Source of the DNA: Anthopleura xanthogrammica | Taxonomy: Eukaryota; Cnidaria; Anthozoa; Actiniaria; Actiniidae | Assembly: GCA_964019055.1 (NCBI GenBank) | Contig: OZ025209.1 | Coordinates: 11,131,981 to 11,195,980 of the forward strand | DNA: 64,000 bases | Reading direction: 5' to 3' | In this document: in pieces, positions 41,649 to 53,323 of the stretch | Layout: each line of letters begins with the position of its first letter | Position numbering within the stretch: the stretch's first letter is position 1 | The notes under the pieces: model-generated | The model's input: the letters and a program-made list of their open reading frames with translations, nothing else | Databases searched by the model: none | What the model was told of the DNA's origin: nothing | Translations under genes and position numbers: made by a program

Positions 41649-42441
41649 ATGGTGTCCAAGAGAATTGTCCTGTGGTCAGCACCAAGAAGTCTCTCTAATG
41701 CATTCGAACGCTTCATCACCACGCTTAGCAGAGTCAAAATCTTAAACGAACCGTTCGCAAATGCTTACTACCTCGGCCCCGAAAGACAAAGCACGAGGTA
41801 CGATTCCCAGCCTATAGAAGCCGCAGCATCGTATGCTAACATCGGTGAAATTCTTCTCAAGAACTGAGGGAATTGATGCCGTTTTTATGAAAGACATGGC
41901 TTACCAAGTTGAAAACAAAATGGAGATGTTTGCCGAGGAACGATTCAAGGATTTGAAGCATACATTTATTATACGCAATCCGGCTAAATCAATACCATCG
42001 TTGTATCACTTATCAACGAACCCGCAGCTCACAGGATGGAACTATTTTGATCCCAATGAATCTGGAGTGCGACAAGTTTACGAACTTTACGAATTCATTT
42101 TAAAGAGAATCGGTACTGATCCTGACCCCATTGTTGTAGACGCAGACGACCTGCTAGATAACCCTGACGAAATGATGGAGGCGTACTGCATTGCTGTTGG
42201 TTTGAAATACGAGCCACATATGACAAAATGGGAGAAAGGTAGCGCACCGCAATGGAGACTTGGTACTCACGGACGGCGAGAAACTGTAGTTGAAAGTACC
42301 GGGTTTATGCCAAGAAAGAAGGAGCCAGTGTCCGGTGAAGCATTAAAAAGTCTACCTCAAGACGTCTTACAAGCTATCGAGGATGCAAGGCCATATTATC
42401 AGAAGCTAGCATCTAGAAGAATTGGAGTAGGAAGTCCTTAG
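41649..42441 (+). pseudogene. Sulfotransferase-like gene, copy 2, with the same +1 frame break
   Basis: Tandem duplicate of 37928-38720, same strand and same length (72 + 191 codons). Frame 1 (41649-41867) has the more typical P-loop LWSAPRSLSNAFERF and stops at the identical AAC TGA; frame 2 starts one base on and runs to the TAG at 42439-42441 with IRNPAKSIPSLY and VVDADDLLDNP. By eye about ten synonymous and twenty amino acid changes separate the copies; changes cluster at residues about 210-224 (WGFWPNGWLE in copy 1, WRLGTHGRRE here). No other stop or indel has appeared since duplication. Loose constraint argues for a duplicated pseudogene; the intact downstream frame in both argues the other way. 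Confidence 0.8.
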
Positions 42442-43446
42442 GACAATTCAGTATGTGAAATATAGAGGATATTACATGGGCGCGCGGAGCTACGAATTTT
42501 ATCTTCGAGTTTTGATGATATCTCTCACGAGTGAGCGCAGCGAACGAGTTGTAATAGATCAAAAACGAGTGCGAGTGTTTTATCAGGAGATCGCTGACAT
42601 TTGATTCCCCTAGCTCCAAAGGTTGTCAACGATTTCAAGAGTACAATGTCAAATGAAAAGATTCAAAGTTGGACTTCATACAGTTGAAAGTTGCGTGACA
42701 ACATACAGTGGTATACAACTGACGTGGTAGAATATGCGGTGTATAAGTTAGGATATACAATGTACAATGTTGCAATACTAAATGTTTTGCCCATAATAAG
42801 AAAAGTCAAACAAAGAATGGAAAATGTTATCCAAAATCCAAAAAGTACAATGTCGAATTGAAATTTCGATTTTTGGCGGGGATGGTACACCATATTGGAT
42901 ATCCAAACACACGTGTTTGGATATCCAAACTCATGATCACGTCTTTGGATCTAATTACCATCCGATGTTGGATCATGGTATCCAAGGGTATGCACGTGGT
43001 ACTAAGATAAGCACCCAATTGGACTATGAAGTCATGAATTATTAATGAGTTTGAGAATGAGATATTCATCACTCGAAGATAAAATTCGTATATCCAAGCG
43101 CCTTTGTATTTTAATGTTCTGTTTATCATATAGATAGCGATGAATTATCCAAGATAAATATATAAACTTCAACGTTTTATTATTTATCAGATGAATTTTT
43201 CAACATGTTCTCCAACATGTTGAATAAGAGTCATACATAAACTGTACAAATGATGAAAAAAATCTTTAGTACAAAACCATATTATAACCAGAATATAGGC
43301 ATATTGAACAGTGATACTAGCGCGGTACTATTAGTGCCAAATCGGCCTTAGTACCTGTAAATCGGAAAACTCTAACAGCAGCGAAGAAATGGCTCCAAAC
43401 ACAAACCAACATGAATATTGGTTACGATTGTGTTATATAGCTGCCT
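42442..43446. other. Space between sulfotransferase-like copy 2 and the SLC7 3' end
   Basis: Contains a near-palindrome 'ggatatccaaacacacgtgt' at about 42899-42928 and other inverted 'atccaa' pieces up to 43090. The 3' UTR of the minus-strand SLC7 gene probably covers 43176-43446. No gene otherwise. Confidence 0.6.
43176..43181 (-). terminator. Candidate poly(A) signal of the SLC7 gene
   Basis: AATAAA on the minus strand, 266 nt past the stop codon at 43447-43449. Confidence 0.5.
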
Positions 43447-46400
43447 TTAGTTTTCTTTCGTCATTTCATCGTCCGTTGGAAGAGCAACATCAAATATCTT
43501 CTGAAGCCAGACATTGACTCGTTCTGAAAAACAAAAACGCCAAATGAAATCAGGCTTCTAATTGGTTAACCCTTTCACTCCTACGGCGCCCGAAACCGCC
43601 CGTAAAAAACGCACCTTAAATGAAAAATTCCAGCTTCAACAATTTTGATCAAGTTGACCTAAATACCAGACTAAAATTTTAACTAGCAAACAGAACAACT
43701 TTTAAAGTAAAAAAACCTGCACAAATGTCCAAAATTATAACGAAAAAAAATTTAAACATTTTTGGAGAACCAAAAACCACTGTTTTTGACGTCATTTCCC
43801 AAAGCCAAAAATCACGCTTTTTCATTGCATTTTTTTTCATGCAATTTTTATTTCTACTCAAACAATACCCTTACACAGGATATTTTGGACCTAGTACTTG
43901 GCTTTTAGTGCTTTTTTTTCCAACAATTCCTTCCACACGGCGAGCGACAGCCTTTTTCCTCGACCCATTCCATCGCTTATCGATTTTCACTACTCTCTTT
44001 CGCAATGCATTCTGGGGAAAATGCGATTTTTTTCAACAGGGCAGTAGTCCGCCCCCACATTTCAAGCATTTTTTTATAAGTGTCGAGACACTAGGTCCTA
44101 CTGCCCAAATATCAGCTTCAGAGCATTCTCCACAAGCCAAATATTAAATAAAATCCCTCAGTAGGTCCTGGCTGTTCATCGTTTCAGAGCTCATAGGATA
44201 ATCGCGCCAAAAATTCTAACTCGTACGAATGTACATGATCTACGAACTTTTGACGCTAAAATCCCTTGCATACTCTCAGTTCTTCGAGATCATGCTGATT
44301 TAAGCTGTCTTAGGGCTTCATGATGCCCTCCAGCACTCCATAGATGAACAAAATGGCTCTCAAAATCTCTAATTTTCGAAAATAGTCGAAAACAAGGCAG
44401 CCCAATTCCAAGAAGAACGGCTTCAAGCGGGAACTAATTATGCAGCCAGTAAACGTCATCCCTCATTTACATAAAACACTGACCGAGTCAATCAAAACTC
44501 CAAATATGGTCTTGCTAGGGCTTGGAGAACGTTTAGGTCCAGAAAAACACTGAAAAACCTCAAAAACCTCCAGGAGTCAATGGGTTAATCGATTATGACG
44601 TCATAGGATTCAAGAATTAAGGACCCAGACTGAAATCAGGCTTCTAATTGGTTGAACGATTATGACGTCATCCAATTCAAGAATTAAGGACCCAGACTGA
44701 AAATCAGGCTTCTAATTGGTTGAACGATTATATGTAGTTGTATGCAGAGATTTATGAAAATATAGAAGGAAAATATATTGTGATAGGGTCAGCCGAAAAC
44801 AAAAAAAAAAACCCCGTTCAAATGAATAATCAAGAATAGAATGTAAAACACTGTTTAAAAAGTGCATGTAATTTACTCTTTAGTTGACGTAAAAAAAAAA
44901 GGAAATGAGATGAGGGAATAAAGTCAAGAAATGTCAAGAAATTATACTTAGTCTTTTGTTATGCATTATTTAAGGAGGCTGGTTACAATTTCTCTTGTGC
45001 TCACCCTCTTAACTTTTGACGGCTGCAGTTCCTACATACAAGCACCTATCATCTTGAAATTTCACTCACCTCCTGCATGAAGATTAAAGTTTGTAACGAT
45101 GTATATTTCATTGACATCAGAGTTACCATAGCAACCAAACAGTGACGTCACTGTTTTTGATAAGCCGAGCAGTTTCACGTATTATTCGATCTAAACTTTT
45201 AAAATGACACCCTTGACGCTAATCCTTAGGCATGTGCCTATAGTCATACGAAGTTTGGAGAAAATTCTAAAGTGGGATTTAAAGTTATTTGAGGCTGACC
45301 AAAACAATTTATTATTTGTCTTTAGACCTCTCCTCTTTTTAACAAACATTTCAAAATATTCTTTGCTTCTTGTCTAAGGTCTTGCATTCTCCACAAGAAT
45401 ATACAAGGATTGGCAGAAGACGGCAGCACCATTAACATTTCACACACAGATAAATACAACGCCCAGTTCTTGTCTGAAATCTTGGCGCCAACACTTCGGA
45501 AAATTCCTATCGATATAAGAGGGCAATAAAAGATTATATCACAGCAAAACACGATGACAAGTGTTCTCAAAGACCTGCTGTACTTAGAGATGTCAAAGTT
45601 TGCGCTGTTTACTGCTGATTCTTGAGTTGCTGAGTTATGGGAAACTTGATTTCGAAGTTTTCTAATTGCCAATATGGAGACAACGTATGAAGTTTTCGAA
45701 ATGACGAAAAATATTACTCCAAGAACAGCAACCACTGTGAAGGCAGTTTCTTTACTCTCAAAGGCGAGAGGAATGCAAATAGTGAACGAGGAAATCCAAG
45801 CAAACCCAAGAAATCGTATCACACGTTTCAAAGTTACTAAATTTCGATAGTTAACTTTCGTTCGTACAGCAAGACAGCGATCAATACTGATGGCAGTGAT
45901 GTTGAAGCCCGCGAGTGTTGTTATTGAATAAAGCAGAACTTTTCCAATCACTCCCAAGATACAAAATAGTTCAAACGACGCTGCTTTATGTGCTGTTAGT
46001 AGCCAAGCTGTATACAGCGGCTCTATCAAGGCTCCCATGCACAGATCCTTAAGACCTAGACCCGCTATCAGAACCATTGAAGGCTTATTATGCAACACTG
46101 GGACTTTCCAGACAGTCCAAAGAACTAACCCATTCAAACTAAGCGACACTATTCCAGAAAGAACATGCGAAACGGCTAGGAAAACATAAAAATGACTGGC
46201 ATAAATATCTGGGTGAAAAATGATATCCAAAAAAGAGCAAACTTGCTTCATGGTCAAATTTGTTCAAGAAACAGTTTAAAAAATCCAATTATAGGTTATA
46301 GAAAATCTGAGCCACGTCATGTGCAGAGCCGAGAAAAAGAGCCCATAAAAGCATTCGTACCAACTCGAAGCCATTATTATCAGAATCTTCCGATAAATAA

Positions 46401-49400
46401 GACGTCTATATAATACTACCAATTGTCAATAATTCTGAAGTTAGGAGCCAAATTTTAATTAAACTAAAACAAATAGATAAGACTAGTAAATGGGACTTTG
46501 CACAAACAAAGTAAGTCGGTGGGGGTTATCAGTAACTTTCCTTTTCCTTGAATTGTGAACTGACGGATATGTTTCAGTTCAGGATATTTGAAAATTAGCA
46601 CAGATGTTTAAAGAACTGTACAGTCCACCAATACTCGAATATGGGCTATCAGATAATACTGGGTAAACAAAGTTTTATCGGAAGTGCAGGAAAGTAGATC
46701 CTAAAACTAGACAGGTGGTATCATATTCAGTTGCTATCAAAACCCATTAAAAGTACAAGTAATAAGCATCCGTTAACACACGCTGAGTGTATTGGGACAT
46801 GCAACTTTTCTTTACGGATTGTCAGATGAGCTGCATGGAATCTAGACGCGCAATGCATTGTTTGTCACAAGGAAAATTTCCAAGTGTTTTCTATTATCTC
46901 TCGTGAAAATGAAATATTTTTCACCAACAAAGACGAAATATAAACTATTGAAAAAAAAAATTGGATTTTGAATTTATAAGTTATTTTTTCTATATTTTCT
47001 AGTAGTTAAAAAGCTGTTATTTATCGAGCAAAAAACCTGGAACTAGGAAATATTACCGCCGCTTTGAATACTTAGTTGGCAATAATGCATTAGGTGGAGG
47101 TCAATCATTCAAGTGGCATCACACTCGCTCAACAACTAGCTTGTTTGCTTTAACTTCGCTTTCGAGTAAAAAAAGAATAGTCTAAATATGCCAGAAGATT
47201 CATTGGAATAGGCCGTAAGGAGGCTGGAAACAAGGGCGGATCCAGGGGGGGTGGATTGGGTGGCTAGCCACCCCCCTCTTTGCAGGGTTTAAAACCGGAA
47301 AAATAAAATGATTAGTTAATTCAGTAAATAAAAGAAAAAAATACATCTGAATGTGTCCCATTGTATAAAAATAATGATATGAATTTTGCATTGCCTGGAC
47401 CTAAAGAGTTGTCCGCAACCCTAGACCTATCCTTTTAATATTTTTTTTTAGAGTAAGCCACCCCCCTTTGTAAAATCCTGGATCCGTTCCTGGGAAAGTT
47501 TTTACTCGTAATAATGACATAGTAAAACTTTATATGGCCATTATTTGACAGAAATTAAACCTGAAAAGACTATAAACCAAAGATGACTATGACCATGCTA
47601 TGACAACATCAGAACCCTTCTTTACACCTAATTGCACGAAGGTTGTCATATTAAAATAACAAATAACAAATAGGAATTCATTATTATTTTTGCAAAACAG
47701 GTGTAATTATTTCACTGATTTGAAGGTATAAACTGATATTTTTGAGACAATCTTGTTGGTATATATTAAAACAATTATTCTCATCAATCTAGGGGGCTTT
47801 AGAATCAAAATAAAGAAAAATATTTCTAATTAATTCCTATTTGTTATTCTTTTATTTTTATATGACAACGATCTTGCAATTGGATGTATATGCGAACATT
47901 AAAAAAATGAGAACTCCAATAGCAACAGACGTAGCTATAGCAGACGTAGCTCAGTTGGTTAGTGCGCGGCCTTCGGAGCTAGAGGTCCATGGTTCGATCC
48001 TCAGGATCTCCACGTCTGTTTCGACTTCTTTCTAATCCGTGTAGCTTCAGCTTTGAATACTCTTAAAACAGAGCACTGATGGAGAGAGGGGGTAAAGTGC
48101 GCACCGTCAGCTTCCATTGATACCAGCCACGTAGCTGAAGGAACTACCGACGTTAAATATAGTTTCTTTACCTTTACCTTTTTTTTAACCAAACGGTGAA
48201 TTATTTCAAAAACCGGCATATTTAAACTTTGTATCACAATCTTCCATTTGACAAAAATAAAAAAATTGTAATAGGGAATTCTTAAGAATCAATTTTGAGG
48301 TCGGTAGAAATGTAGGCAATAAGCTGAATTGCAAAATTTTTGAATTTGAAGACGTCACACTTCAATAGCCAATGTGCATGAGCTCGAAATTATAGAACAA
48401 AGCTTTTGATGCGCTTTTTTGGCTCCTCTAAAACTTCATCTGCAATTTTTCCTTCGACATTTTCTATGGAAATAAAAGGATTTCAGCAGACCCAAAATAA
48501 TAGAGTAATTTTTTTCTGATAGTTCCTTTGATTTCCCTGTTACATTTTTAAAGAACTCACTTTCCCAGAGTGCTTTGTCAGCTTCGATGCACATTGCCTA
48601 TTGGTACTCTTTTAAAAGCCCCTGACAAAACCTGATGACATTTTACTCCTTCCTTTACTCAATTTGCCGTAGAAATTAATGTTCTCTAAAATATTTATAC
48701 GCTATTGATATCATTATTTTTAGTACCAATAATTATCTAATTAATCATATCCATTTTGAAATCATTAGCAAATCCTGCAATCTGATTGGCTACAAAGTGT
48801 GCGATTTAAGCATTAATTGCACTATTTTGAATCATTAATTGCATCATTTTGTCAAACAATCACTTTTGAAGCTACATATAACTGTTGAGTATTTTAATAT
48901 ATTAAGTTTCAAAATGGAAATGATTAATAGGTAATAGAACTGAGTGTCTTGCAATTTTGGGCAGAAATCACACTCGTGATTAACAAATTGCACTCCCGCT
49001 GCGCGGTCGTGCAATTTTGTAATCACTCTTGCGATTTCAGCCCAAATTGCACTCAACTCAGTTCTATTACCATTATTAATCAATAGACCCCTTGCACTAA
49101 ACCCTTACCTGGGGGTCAAAAAAATAAATAAAAAACGATAACATCAAAAAGATTTCGTTACCAGGTGATCTGGTTAGGTGCGCAAAGCAAGATTTCGGTG
49201 ATCGGGAAAAGGATGATCCCATCATCCACTGCACGCTCAATTCACTTGAGTTTCAAAGTGACCATCTTGAATAAAAAGCTAAATATGTGTGACTTTCTCG
49301 CCTATAAAGTTTTTCTTGTTGAAAACGAGACACTCTGAATAACAGATTGGAGGCTTTTCCTACGTATTAAGGTTTAAAGCATCCTGGAGATTGCTATCAA

Positions 49401-52400
49401 GGAGTGGAGAAATCTTTTCGGCAACTTTTATTCGACAGAATGCCAATATGGCCGCCACTTCATTATCATAATTTTTTTAAATTCATATTTTAGTTGACCA
49501 CTACATTAAAATTATAGATTAGAATGACATCAACGAAGTTAGAAAGTTTGAGACAAAAATATTAAATTCTTGAGAAGTTATGAGAATCTTAGCTAATTTT
49601 AAAAACGTGAAAACACCACAACGAGGCTAGCAAGGAAACAGATCACTGAACACATACAAATCTCTGTAATTTAGATTCCAAATAGCTTCACTTGAATTAA
49701 ATTTTTTCAATGAAACTTTCCAAAAATACATATTTCTAAGGTTGGCCTTTTCTGATGGTGGTGCTTATTTTTTAAGATTAGGTTTTTATTTCAAAAAGTC
49801 CATGGCGGCCATATTGGCATTCGGTCTATGAAAACATTTAAGCGTTCATTCCTTTATAAAAAGCGATGAACAATAACCTGACTGATGAAGGTAAATTCTT
49901 AGTCTCATCTGGACCACATATTCTTTAAAGTAGAAACATTTTAAAGCTTAAAACCCTGGTCTAAATGACACCATGATTATTCCCCTTGCATTTTCCATGT
50001 CCGCCATTCTGTTTCCCACCTGCTAGGATTGAACGCGCAAAGACGCATGTGATATTGATTCTTTTTTCGAAAACACGATTCACAACCTCATTGGCTAATC
50101 GTTTCTCCTTATATCACTTGGTGATTTTGACCCCTGATTGGGAACTAGTGCGAGGGGACTATATTAATATTTTCACTATTTCTTACCGTATCGCTGCAAA
50201 AACCATTTTGGTGCAATTTTATAATACACAAAGATAAAATAAAATGGCGTCCCTGAGAAGACGATGAGCAGGCAGTACAAGGACTCTAAAGGAGCTTGGT
50301 AGAACGGTGCTACGACAAGATAGATGGATACCAGTACCATGATACATGGGATACCGATCCAGACCTATAACAGGAAAGTAGTTAAAGGCATTGAGAAAAG
50401 ATAAGGTAAAGGGAAGGGAAGGGAAGGGAAGGAAGGAGAGAGTGAAGGAAGCTTAAGGAGGAAAGAAGGAAGGAAGGAAGGAAGGAAGAAGAGAAGGATT
50501 TAGATGGATGGATTAACGAATGGACGGATGGACGGAAGGAAGGAGAGAAGGATGTAGATGGATGGATTAACGAATGGACGGACGGACGGACGGACGGACG
50601 GACAACCGGCCGACAGGCGGACGGACGGACGGACGGACGGATGGATGAAGAGAAATAGAGAAGGAAGAGGAAAGGAATGAAGAAAGGAAGGAAGGAAAGA
50701 CGGTCCAAGGAAACAAGCTGGAAGGAAGGAAGGAAGGGAGAGAGAGGAGAGAGAAGAAAATAAGGGTAGGTGGATGTAAGGAAGGAAACCCACCTTGTAT
50801 GGTCGTGTCATGTTTTCCCTGCGAAATCGAAGCCACAGGATCCCAAAGAAGCACAAAAGATAATAAAACCAGGCGATAAAAGTGAAGTAGTTTAGAAGCA
50901 ACTCAAACGTGGATGAATCCGGAATTAGCACGATGAAGGAAATAATGCTCTAGAAAAAGACACCAGGCCATTTATAAATAATAAGATATTGTGATTATCA
51001 TATTAATGGAATACTTCGACTATACGGCGGCCATTTTGGTAGGGGGCAAATATACAAATCTTAGTTATACTTATGGCGTCGATTAGAATTAATCATCGAT
51101 ATCCCTAGACAACTTGACAAGAGATGAATTAAGAAGATGGGCATGAAAGAAAGACAAATAAACGAAACTCTCTATCTTATCCGACATTTTTGGTTTCTTT
51201 TGCCCCCTGGACGCCCCATAATGCATTGCGATTCAAGAGGTGAAAATAATGACTGATACTACGTAGAAAAATGAAGTGCTTGTCACTTAACCAGCATGAT
51301 ATGACAAGAGAAAGCCAGGATTTGTCTTTTCTCATCATCAGATCCTACGTATACCCCCGGCATTTCGTACACGGCCCTTTTCATTAATTCAGATTCAAGA
51401 TGGCCGCCGCATCGTCGAAGTAGTCCATTGTTTTACTGGAAGGAAATATGCATTCCTTTTCAGCCTTTCAGTAGAGCTTAGTTGTACGATAAACATGGTT
51501 TGCGTATGATGTTGGAATTTAGTTGGGATTGGTTGTATTTGGACTAACAATTCATCTTACATTGAAGAGTAGTGCCGGCAGAGGTGTGTGTCTCTTGGTG
51601 TGCACCATGGCAAGGAGCTTGGGCAAGTGACCCTCACGAGCTGCAGCAAACACAAGACTAAACAATAATAGATAAATGAAGAAATTAGAAACGTAGAATC
51701 GGAAAAGATAGACCCCTTTCACATGACGTCAAAGCAGTTCAATTTGGAGGACGACTGAAGCAAAAGAATTTCAATCTCCTGAGAATTGGAACCTATTGTT
51801 TTGTCATCCTCCAAATAGTTCCCTTCACAGCTTCTTCTTCTTCTTTTTTTTTTGACATTTTCATTTCCATTTTACATAAAGTTTACAGAATAGTTTACAA
51901 ACTATTTATATCTATAATGATAAAACAATGCGATGAAATATAACAAAGAGAAAAGAAAAATAAAGCTAGGTATAAAGAAAAAACACACGATATATTTTCA
52001 AAAAGAGATTATCCTTCAAGATTGATTTAGTAGGGGGAGTAATTTGTTCCATTTTTTTAAATCAAATAAAAATTTATCCTTTTTAAATGCTAGTACATAC
52101 TCTAGGTGGTATACATATTTAAGTTTCTTTTTCAAGTTAAATACAGAAATTTTTCAGAAATTCAGAAATCTTCAGTTGAAAGGCACGGCTACCTTTCAAG
52201 ATGGCAAGGGAACTGAGCTGCTTTCCAAGCGACGTGCTGCAAGGGGTCTATGGTAGAGGGTATTTAAAATATTAGAATGGTGTCCTCTTACCGTCCTCCA
52301 GCAAAGGCGTTACCATTAGCGGTACCAAATGTGGAACAGGCAACGAGTATAGGCATTACCCAGGCCATCACTCCGTATAACCTCTGCGCGAGGGTCTGAA

Positions 52401-53290
52401 ATCATAAAGAATGGATGTACTAAAATTTAGGGAAACTCTTGCAGCACTTCAGAATGCAGCTCAATTTGGAGGCAAAAAAATAGATTTCCAATTCTCAGGA
52501 AGTTGAAATTCTTTTGTTTTGTACTCCAAATTTAACTGCTTTGAAGTCATATAAAAAGGGGTTTATTGTGTAGACTGTTCTAGTGTGTTTGATTGCAAAT
52601 ACTATCGTCGAATACTTTGAAAGCCTATATCAAGGAGCCCTGCAATGTTTGGATGAATGGGTGGGATGAATGGATGGGATAGATGGATGGGATGGATGGG
52701 ATGAATGGATAGGATAGATGGATGGAATGGATGGATGGGATGGATCAGTGGATGAAACTAAATACTTACCACGGCAACAGCGTTTGAAGTCATTAGCTCA
52801 TCTGGGCTCAGAACAGCTAAGTAGCCAATGTTAACAAGGACATAGCAGATCGTTACCATGGGAATGCCAAAAAAGATGCACACTGGAAGATCTCTGAATT
52901 GAAAATAAGAATTCATTAGCTAAATGGCATGCAAGCGAATAGAAAAAAAAATATGGACGAACATAGGTGATCGAGGTCGCAGCAAACTGAAATTGAAGGT
53001 TTGAAGCGGGGGTTTCCAATTAGCCAATCACAGTGTCCGGGCTTACTGCTTATCCAATCAGGTTGCAGGGATACAGGCACGACACTGAGCAGCCTAGTCT
53101 CGTCATCAGGTTCATATTACTGGGAAAAATTTACGGAATACACCAAGGTGTCGTATCGTATCAATCGTGACAAATCGTGATGGTGTTGTTTCTAAGATTG
53201 GTTCGATCTAGCATCCTAGGCAGGCATCTCTAGCTCTCTCTCTTATATCTCTCTTTAGGAGTCCCGGAACGAGGAAACAAAAACTAGCGC

Positions 53291-53323
<33 letters not shown>

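Noticed and set aside
43725..44147. 140-aa open frame inside the TTAA element as a transposase or gene
   Set aside because: Phe-rich composition with no DDD or zinc motif, and no codon signal; probably chance in a non-autonomous element.
47936..48012. Functional tRNA gene
   Set aside because: A- and B-boxes are present, but the anticodon and T stems do not pair well and a SINE-like body follows.
50382..50931. Ser/Pro/Arg-rich minus-strand open frames
   Set aside because: Microsatellite GGAC/GGAA translations that partly overlap the true SLC7 exon 50794-50949; only the exon part is real.
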